Below, piece after piece: positions 9,491 to 17,074 of a stretch of DNA of 17,074 nt. A program made the translations under genes and the position numbers. The stretch comes from Karstenula rhodostoma CBS 690.94 (taxonomy: Eukaryota > Ascomycota > Dothideomycetes > Pleosporales > Didymosphaeriaceae). Each line of letters starts with the position of its first letter. Within the stretch, counting starts at the first letter, position 1. The notes beneath the pieces are model-generated. The model did not search any database and was not told the origin of the DNA. It saw nothing but the letters and a program-made list of their open reading frames with translations. Location: contig MU001507.1 in NCBI GenBank assembly GCA_010093485.1, forward strand, positions 52,365-69,438, in the 5' to 3' direction.

Positions 9491-9700
9491 GAAAACTTTT
9501 TAATATTTCCCCTTAGACTAGTATAAAAGTATAATAATTATAAATATATAAAAATATATAGAAAACTTTTTAATATCCCCCCTTAGACTAGTATAAAAGT
9601 ATAGTAATTATAGATATATAAAGATATATAGGAAACTTTTTAATATCCCTCCTTATACTAGTATAGAAGTATAGTAGTAATAAATATAATAAGTATATTA
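9491..9700. repeat. 70-base tandem repeat, three copies, each with a palindrome half
   Basis: GAAAACTTTT begins at 9491, 9561 and (as GGAAACTTTT) 9631, exactly 70 apart. Each is followed by TAATAT, a C-run and CTTAGACTAGTATAAAAG. The unit is the dispersed motif in the opposite orientation to the copies in ORF1 and ORF2. Units differ mainly by transitions. The array lies at the presumed 5' end of ORF1, so it may be a promoter or leader repeat. Each unit also begins GTATAA and ends ACTAG, so tandem intron-like units are a remote possibility. Confidence 0.8.
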
Positions 9701-10321
9701 AACTAGTATAATTTTATAAATAGAAAAGAAGAAATAATAAAGAGAAAAAAAAACTATATACTAAATAATATTAGTAAATTAATTTCTATTATAATAGATT
9801 CTAATCTATATTAAGTTAGTAGTTACTATAAAAATTTATAGAAAAGTTTCTAGCTTATTACTTATTTAGTTAAAAGTAGCCTATTAGCTAGGGCTATATT
9901 ATTTAAGAATTCTTAGGAAAGTTTAGTATATCTAGTATTTTTTCTAGCTAAATTTAGTTAGTTACTATACTTATAATACTAGAGATATTATAATAGCTAA
10001 GGGTAATAGAAATAAAAGCTATAATAGAGATAGTAAAAGAGTATTAAAAAATAAAGTAGATAAGAATAGAGAGTAGAAAGGATAAAGAGTTTAAATAGTA
10101 TATATTTTATTTAAGTACTCTATTTATTTACCTATACTAAGCCTATATTATATAACTAGTATATTACCTAAATAAAAGACTTAAGTAAAAAATAATTATA
10201 CTTTATCTAGAATTAAATAGAGTATTAACTTATCTATATCTCCCTATAAAAGTATTTCTTATATATTACCTAATTATTAGTTTAGTAAAGTATAGATATA
10301 TAATATTACTATTCTTTCTAT
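9511..10321. other. Divergent intergenic region between ORF1 (-) and the plus-strand relic
   Basis: Reading frames here have more stops than in the flanking relics. The region holds most of the 70-base array, purine-rich patches (about 9722-9752 and 10020-10090, CT-rich on the minus strand, promoter-like for ORF1), and one core of the palindrome family at about 9834-9850. It would be the shared promoter region if the two large genes were divergently transcribed. I see no tRNA or other RNA gene. Confidence 0.4.
9806..9861 (-). other. Intron-like segment in the ORF1 leader
   Basis: On the minus strand GTAATAAG (donor at 9861), a perfect TACTAAC (9821-9815) and an ATAG acceptor (9807-9806) are spaced as in a 56-base fungal intron. 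TAGAAACTTTTCTATAAA, the dispersed motif core, lies between donor and branch site. It is upstream of the placed ORF1 start, so it could be a 5' leader intron. Other TACTAAC sites in this window lie inside coding frames, which lowers confidence. Confidence 0.3.
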
Positions 10322-13300
10322 TATATATCTAGTTCTCCTATATTCTAGTCCCTATTTTAGATATATAGTAGAAGTAGTTAGTTATATTATTCTAATATAA
10401 GGTATATTTTTATAATCTAGTTTAGTTTTAAAATAATCTTTTCTATTTTATAATTATCTCTAAAATTAACTATTTTTATAAAATATATTTTAAAATTATA
10501 TAATAAGTTTATATTCTATTTATCTCTTTTTATTTTCTTAATTTTATTAATTTATTTAGAGTATATAGCTTTATATTTATTCTAAAGGATAGTCTAAATA
10601 TTACGAATTATATATTTATTAATATAAAGACTTTATTAGGCTAGAATAATCCTTACTTTACTTATTTCTAGAAATATTTACTTTAGATAGTAGTTAATAG
10701 ATATTAGATAAAACTAGTAGTTATTTTTTATTTATTTATTATCTATAGTATATTAATAGGTTATAATAGTATTTTTAATATATTTAATTTAGCTATTATT
10801 AGTACTAGTATACTAATTTTATCTATATTTAAATAGGTTTTCTTTAATAAAGTAGGTAATATAGTATAGTCTCTAGTAGGCTATATAAATAGGTAATTTA
10901 TTATAAAATAATTTAGTATATAACTTACTAGTATTATTAGTATTTTATATAAAGAAGTTAAGTTTTCTTTTTTATTTAGTAGAAATAAAAGGTATATATA
11001 ATAGGGAGTTTACTATTTATAAATTAGAGTAGTATATTAGGGCTATATAGGTATAAATTTATCTTAGAAAAAGAATTATTTTATAAATATTATTATATCT
11101 CTATAAGTATAATTATAGGATATTAGAGTATATAAGGATAATAGACCCTAGTATATTAATATTAGTATTAATACTACTAATAGCTATCTTTTTAGTTAGA
11201 GAATTTATAATACTAAATAGAGTTAGTTTATATAAAAGAGTAGAATTTTAGTATATAAATATTATAAGGTTATTTAAAAGGGATATATATTATTCTTAAG
11301 GTATTACTATCTAGAAAACTATTAATAATAATATAATAGTAGACTTTATTTAGAGACTAGAGTTATATATAGATAAGAATAAATATTTTTACTATATTAC
11401 TAGCCTTATTAAAATATATATTAGGGATAGTATCTACTAGTACTAGTCTAGTAAGGCTAGATTTACTATTCTAACTAATTTATTTATTTATCTAAATAAG
11501 GCTATAGAAGTTTACTAGTAGTATAAAATATAGTATTATATATATATTTAATATATCTAGGCCTTTTATAAAGATACTTATAGCTATTATAGTATTTATT
11601 TCTAAAATTTAGAATTATACTAGACTTATAAATTATTCTTTTTTTTTTATTTTTCTATAGTACTTAGAATAGTTAAGCTATAGAACTAGTATATCTATAA
11701 TTATAATAAGGTTAATATAAATAAGGACCTTTTTATATAATTAGAAAATCTCTTTAATATATTTTACTATAGCTATTATAGGGTCTATACTTATTATATA
11801 TAAAATATAAATTTTATACTAGATTTTAGGCTAAATAGTAGACTCCCTAAAGGTTATAATATTAGTAGAAAGTTTAAGAAATTAAAAGGCTTAACTCTAT
11901 TTAATAGGTAGTAGAGTTATAGAGAAAAGTATAAGAGGAATATAATATTTAATAAGTATATAAAAATTATAAAAGTAAAAATAATAGATTATATTTAAGA
12001 AAATAATATAATAGAATTTATCTACTATAATCCTTTCTAATACTTCTAATACTTTTTACCTAGTAATATAGGCCTAGAAGAAATTATTTAAAATACTTTT
12101 AGAAGTTATTAGAATAATAGATACTTACTTATTATATACTCCTTACTACTATATAATAGTTTTAATTTATAATTTAGAATAATAATAAAAAAGGTTAGAA
12201 TAGAATACTACTAGTAAAATAATAATAATAGTCTAACTATAGTCTAGAAAATAAGTAAAAAGGAGAAAAAGAAGATTTTTACTAAATTTAGTACCTATAA
12301 TATAGATAACTATACTCTCCCCTATTAAAATTATATAGAAAGCTTACTTTTATTATTTTCTAAACTAGGTTAACTTTCTAAAATTCTTTTATAATAGTTA
12401 TACTATATTAATACCTAAATAATTAGAATAAATAACTTTTTTAACTTTCTAGAGAACCTCTTTCTTTTAGATTAAAAGAAATTCTAGAGTCTTATACTAC
12501 TTAGTAGATATCTTAAAATATACCTCTAAATTATTAAACTTATAAGTAAAAATTTTTAAGATATCTAGAATATAAATTATATAGGCTATTTCTAGTAAAT
12601 AGCTAGCTTATATTTTATAGACTTCTATTTCTACTTTATCTATTATTTTATTAACCTTCTTCTTTAATAGTTTCTATAATAGGTAATTAGTAGTAGAAAA
12701 CTTTTTACTAAAGATAATAAAGAAATAATATATTATATTAATATTAATTTCTTTTTCTATTTAATAAAGTATTACCTACCTTATAATATAACTAAAAGTC
12801 TAAAAAGTAATTTATTACTTACTAAGTAGGTTTAGTTAAAATAGATAGCTCTAGACTTAATTATAGTAATAGTTATATATCTCTTTATTAATTTATCCCT
12901 ATATAATAAGGTAGAAAGGACGAATAAGCTAGATATACTAAACTAAAAAACTATCTACTTTATAAAAAAAAAAATAGTAAATAGTCTTTATAGACTTATC
13001 TCTATTATAGCCCTTATAGAATTAAAAAATAATAATAATAAAATTATTATAGAGAAATATATTCTAGATACTAGTTATATAACTATTTTTAAGTTATAAG
13101 TTTAATACCTTAATACTATAGCTAGACTAGCTACTTATAAAGTATATAAAATCTAAAAATATACTAAAAAATTTTTAAATAAGGTTATAGTACTATTATA
13201 CCTAGGTATAGTTTTTAATACTAGTAAGTAGATAACCTTTAGAGCCCTTTATATTAAATAACTATAAAAGCTATTAAATAATAAAACTAATATTATACTT

Positions 13301-14560
13301 AAGTTATAAATTATCTATATTAAAGATACTAAAACTAAGAATTATATTTTTTAGATTTTCTTTTAGTATATTCTATAGAATAGAGGGTAGCCCTACCTAT
13401 ATTTATATAAATACTAGCTAGTAGAGAAGGATAAATACCTTCTTAAATAGGTTATTTACTATAGAAAAGAATAAAGTAAGGTTTATTCTAATTTTATAAA
13501 TAGTTATATTATCTCTATTCTAGTAGATAAAGGCGTCTAAATTCTTCCTATATTAAAAAGTATTAAGAAAGTATACTATATTAATAAACTAATTTATAGA
13601 GATAGAATACTCTATAGTAAGATAATTATATATTTATATTTTAAATATATTATATAATTCTCTATTCTAATTCTCTACCTTATAATTATCTAGCTTAGTA
13701 ATAAAAAAGCTAGCCTCCTTTTAAAAAACTAGTAAATTAGAATTAAAATAATCTAGAGCCTCTATAAATACTATATAGAGAAGTATATTTTAAAAATACT
13801 ATAAACTAGTAAATCTATATATTTTTTTAAGAGCTAATATATTAGTAATAAAATTATAAACCTCTTAAAATTTATTACCTTAGGGAAAGAGACTAAGGAA
13901 GGCTATTAGAGTAATAAGAATAAGTTTAAACTAAATAGACTAGTTAATTTATTCTAGTAAGGAGAGTTAGAAAGTATAATAATATTTTTTAAATAGATTT
14001 AAATATATATAGTTATAGTACTTTTTAATAATAAAGGGAACTTCTATTATATCTAAATAGGTTATAATCTATTTTTAAACTAGTTACTAATATTTTTATA
14101 AATAAAGGGTTTTAGGTTATATAGCCCTAGAAAATAAAGTATAAAAAAAAAAGAGGAAAATTTTCTAAAAAGGGTTAGTATAGTAAAAAGTAGAGTTTTA
14201 GTAAGATTTAATAAAAACTATAGGAATATTATATTTATACTTTTATATTATTTAGATTTATATAAAGTAGAAGGTTTTTATTACTATATTTTACTATATA
14301 TAAGCTATACTCTTTATAATAGTATATAGATAAAAAAGCTTAGATTTAAATTTAACTTTAGATATAGTAATAAATACTAGATATACTTACTATATAATAA
14401 TACTAGTAAAGACCTCTAAAAATCTAATATATACTATCTATAGGTTTATAGATATAGAAGATATACTAGATATAAATTATAGTTATTATTTCTATATATA
14501 CTATACCTATACTAAAGTATATTATAGCTAGAACTTTAAAAAAAAGGCTATACTATAATT
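10322..14560 (+). pseudogene. RIP-killed ORF of about 1,400 codons, function unknown (ORF4)
   Basis: One plus-strand frame (codon starts at positions equal to 2 modulo 3) is continuous from about 10322 to 14560 when TAA/TAG are read as former Gln, Trp or Arg codons. Stops thin out in the middle: 12722-13080 has only a handful in 120 codons. Clear protein-like runs include FLENLFLL (about 12449), KNNNNNKIIIEKYILDTSYI (13025 onward) and FKLNRLVNLF (about 13924). The region 10900-11250 is Leu/Ile/Val-rich in the mutated reading, but RIP turns Ala, Thr, Ser and Pro NCA codons into Val, Ile and Leu, so membrane calls are unsafe. I do not recognise the family. The start is uncertain (all ATG lost). 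The end lies just before copy B begins. Divergent from ORF1. Confidence 0.45.
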
Positions 14561-14590
14561 TAGTTATATAGTAGAAGTAATAGGCTTAAC

Positions 14591-16930
14591 TAGAAATAAT
14601 ATAGATTAAGAGTAATAAAAATTAAAATATAAATTAATTAGAAATATAAGAGTATTATATAGCTTAAATAAAATTTCTATAATACTAGTAAAAAGTACCT
14701 TAAATTAGTAGGTTATACTAAGGTAAATAAATAGGGATAGAATAGAAGAAAAGAATTATTAGCTTATAACTATTCTAATATAGTTAAAATACTAGAGACT
14801 ATATTTAATTATATTATTATAGAAATGGCTATAGATTATATAACTATTATATAGGTAGATAAATATATTATACTTTATAGTAGCTCTAGTAATAATTAAA
14901 CTATATATATTATAGTAATAGCTATTATTATATACTAGTAGACTAGAATAGAATACCTTAGCCTTAATAGGGATAATAAAGTTTTTATAGTTCTATAAAA
15001 AAGAATAGTTATTAGATAGATTATTAACTAATTCTTAAATTTTATATTTTTATTTAGGTATAATAGTATTATAGTACTCTCTACTAAAGTAAAAGAATAC
15101 CTTATTAGAAAGGAAAGTATAATAATATAATATATAAAATATAAAATTATAAACTTTATTAAAATAGATAAATATTACTTAGGCTATAATAAATAGGGAA
15201 GATAGCCTTAATTTTAGCCCTAATCTAGATTAAAATTAGTAGGTTATTAAGGTAGAGGGAATATATAGTATTATTTAATTTTAGCTATAATTTAGACTAA
15301 AATTAGATAACTACTAAGCTAGACTAGAAAAATATTATATATTAATATATAATAAGAATAATATAACTACTAATATTAAATAATAAATATATTAGTAATA
15401 ATAGTATATATACTATTAGATATTTATAAAGAAAAGGAACTAATTAAGAGTAATTTACTAAATATACTATAGTATATATATAAAACTATATATTCTAGGG
15501 GCCCTATATATAATAAAGTATATAATAAAAATAGTTTTACTAATAATATTTTTATAGTATCTATACTAGAGAATATAGTATAATAGGTATATTAATATAC
15601 TTTAAAAAAAAATATTATCTAGTTTATTATATAAAAGTATAAGAGTTAAATAGTAAAGAATAAAAAGACTAATATTAGAGAAATATATAAAAGTACTAAT
15701 AGGATTAATATTAAAAAAAGATATACTAAGAGATAGAATAATAAAGAGGAGAACTAAAGTATAAAAAAAAGAAGAAAAAAGTAGCTAAAAAAAGCTAGTA
15801 TAAAAGAGGTAAATAAGAGATTAAAGTAGAAGTTAAAAAAGATAATAGTATAAAAGGTAGTAGGTATATAAAACTTATTTACTATAATAGCTAAAAATAT
15901 TATAATAAGTAAAAAGGAGTAAAGGTATAAAAAGTTTATCTAGAATTTATTAGAAGTAGGTATAAATATAATAGGTAGTATAATTAATAGAACTATAGTA
16001 GTTAAAGTAATAGACTATTTATAAAATTAGAAAATAGTACTATAGATATAGAAAGTATAATATAAGAAGAGAAAGAGGTTCTTTACTAATATAAAAAATA
16101 AAGTAAGTAAACTTATAATAGAGAAAGATATATTATTTAAAAAAAATAAAGGAAGTAATATAAATTAAAAATAAGACTAGCTAGTACTATTATAGTATTT
16201 AAAAGGTATATATATAGAATCTAGTTTTATAGGAGGGGATATAATAAGGTTTATATTATTATATATAATAGTAAAATAGGACTAAACTATTAGAATTATT
16301 AGGGAGATAAGGTAGTAATAGATATAAATAGTAATTTAAATAAAATTTAAAGTAATAGAAATAATAGTATAAGAGTAAAAAGTATTATTTAGTAAATAAA
16401 AAAAAAGCTATATAACTATAATAAAGAAATACTTATTTAGAGTTTTATATTATATAGTAGAAGGGAAAGAAGCTATAGAGTATATAGACCTATTTATATA
16501 AAAAGAGTTTAGAAAATAACTAAAGATAGGAAAAAAGTAGTATATACTAAAAGTAAAGTTTAAAATTAAAATATTTATAATCTTACTTTAGAATACTATC
16601 TTAAATATATATATTAAAAAAGGTATAATTATAATATAGTTTAGCTTCTAAATAGATATAATTATAAAATATAATAAAAAGGTATTTAAGGATTTTATAA
16701 TAATTAAGGATATATATATTACCTATATAATAGATAAATTACCTTCTAAAAAATTATTACTAGAGAAATTATTAGATAGTAACTTAGTAAGATATAACTT
16801 AATAAAAGGTCTATAGCTAGTATATTATATTATTAAAGAGGAAAGTTTTAGTAATATTAGTATATAGAAAGATATACCTTATAATAGAGATTAATAAAAA
16901 AGTTTAGATATATATAAAGGATTATACTAA
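14591..16930 (+). pseudogene. RIP-killed ORF in copy B, same frame as copy A
   Basis: This has the same long frame as in copy A with no net frame-changing indel over about 2.3 kb, which argues the frame was intact when the copies arose. Differences from copy A are nearly all G/A and C/T. Where one copy has G or C and the other A or T, the G/C state is the likely ancestor, so the pair allows partial reconstruction of the unmutated protein. The Lys/Glu/Gln-rich middle is at about 15713-15890. No family is recognised. Confidence 0.45.
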
Positions 16931-16931
16931 G

Positions 16932-16968
16932 GGGGGCTATAGAAAAGTTAAACTTTTCTAACTACCCC
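16932..16968. repeat. GC-capped palindrome at the 3' end of copy B
   Basis: GGGGGG and CCCC cap arms GAAAAGTT / AACTTTTC, with a single A between. It is the best-preserved symmetrical member of the dispersed palindrome family. It matches the copy A site apart from two loop bases and several transitions. Confidence 0.65.
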
Positions 16969-16988
16969 TATTATAGTTTCTAGATACT

Positions 16989-17074
16989 AGGTATTAGTTA
17001 ATAGAATAATTAATATTAGTTAATAGAATAATTAGTATTAGTTAATAGAATATTAAGTATTAGTTAATAAAATA
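16989..17074. repeat. Start of tandem array, copy B
   Basis: Units of 20-23 bases starting AGTATTAGTTAATAG correspond to the array at 2541-2859. The second unit (22 bases) differs in length from its copy A counterpart (21), so units have been shuffled or resized between copies. The array runs off the window. Confidence 0.75.

Larger units (their letters stand above)
6701..9510 (-). pseudogene. RIP-killed ORF of about 930 codons, function unknown (ORF1)
   Basis: On the minus strand one frame (codon starts at positions divisible by 3) can be followed without a shift from about 9510 to 6701. Stops are RIP-convertible. Protein-like runs include FTGPYTF then SYIKKNIKLFTKKNSFKLD (about 7160-7080), and LKLLEDLNLFNKFTK (about 6845-6800). 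The protein looks hydrophilic to mixed, with no clear membrane segment and no motif I recognise. Splice-like pairs at 9255/9189 (GTATAAGT, ACTAG) and 7573/7494 (GTAGAT, TACTAAC) enclose palindrome-family copies. However, their lengths (67 and 80) would break the frame while reading through keeps it, so I treat them as coding. The start is placed after the 70-base repeats, which would shift frame. It may be a single gene with ORF2, about 1,700 codons in all. Confidence 0.45.
14581..17074 (+). repeat. Long direct repeat, copy B (truncated by window end)
   Basis: Copy B is homologous to copy A at offset 14,450, same orientation. It keeps a TpG (14826-14827) that is TpA in copy A (376-377). Conversely, copy A's CACG (1679-1682) is TATA in copy B (16129-16132) and its CpG (1244-1245) is TpA (15694-15695). 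The copies were therefore mutated independently. Homology continues into the 44-base-type array at the window edge, so the repeat may extend further. Confidence 0.9.

Noticed and set aside
1..17074. AT-rich mitochondrial genome with GC clusters
   Set aside because: Loss of CpA, TpG and CpG is symmetric on both strands and removes ATG and TGA. Mitochondrial genes need ATG and use TGA for Trp. The pattern fits nuclear RIP.
1..17074. Open reading frames with normal start codons
   Set aside because: Only three ATG triplets exist on both strands (75 and 14825 on plus, 85-87 on minus). None opens a long frame without TAA/TAG stops.
131..17074. Copies A and B as LTRs of one retrotransposon
   Set aside because: They are at least 2.7 kb long, each carries its own long coding-like frame, and no integrase or reverse transcriptase signature was recognised between them. 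Not excluded, but not supported.
1..17074. CRISPR array, tRNA or rRNA genes
   Set aside because: The tandem repeats have no unique spacers of equal length, and no cloverleaf or rRNA-like conserved block was found. RIP would also have erased most signals.

Overview
This window looks like a heavily RIP-mutated (repeat-induced point mutation) AT-rich block of a filamentous ascomycete nuclear genome. RIP converts C to T, mainly in CpA, in duplicated DNA. From about base 131 to the end I find only 4 CpA, 1 TpG and 14 CpG dinucleotides. TpA is effectively the only pyrimidine-purine step left. The whole window holds three ATG triplets counting both strands and no TGA on either strand, so no gene here can be read normally. 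Every gene entry is a dead relic, read on the assumption that TAA/TAG were CAA/CAG/TGG/CGA and that ATA was often ATG. I counted by eye.

Layout. Bases 1-130 are a less mutated flank with an imperfect inverted repeat. A long direct repeat begins at about 131 (copy A, 131 to about 2859) and again at 14581 (copy B, running off the window end). The copies lie 14,450 bases apart with no net indel for 2.3 kb, and in the stretches I aligned they differ almost only by C/T and G/A. Each carries one plus-strand relic of about 770 codons with a Lys/Glu/Gln-rich middle, then a hairpin, then a tandem array of alternating 23- and 21-base units. Between the copies are three minus-strand relics (about 3143-4020, 4290-6630 and 6701-9510; the last two can be joined by one 70-base intron), an 0.8 kb leader region with a 70-base tandem repeat, and one plus-strand relic of about 1,400 codons (about 10322-14560).

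Interpretation. RIP acts on duplicated DNA, so the whole 131-17074 block was probably repetitive when it was hit. The simplest models are a tandem array with a 14.45-kb unit, a large element with 2.7-kb terminal direct repeats, or nested insertions. I recognise none of the proteins: no reverse transcriptase, integrase, transposase or helicase motif survived in a form I could identify. The block may therefore be an undescribed large multi-gene mobile element or a duplicated subtelomeric or centromeric segment.

The most unexplained structure is a short GC-capped palindrome with core AGAAAAGTTTTCT. It recurs at about nine places, inside and outside the reading frames. I saw no RNA genes, CRISPR or intact transposon.
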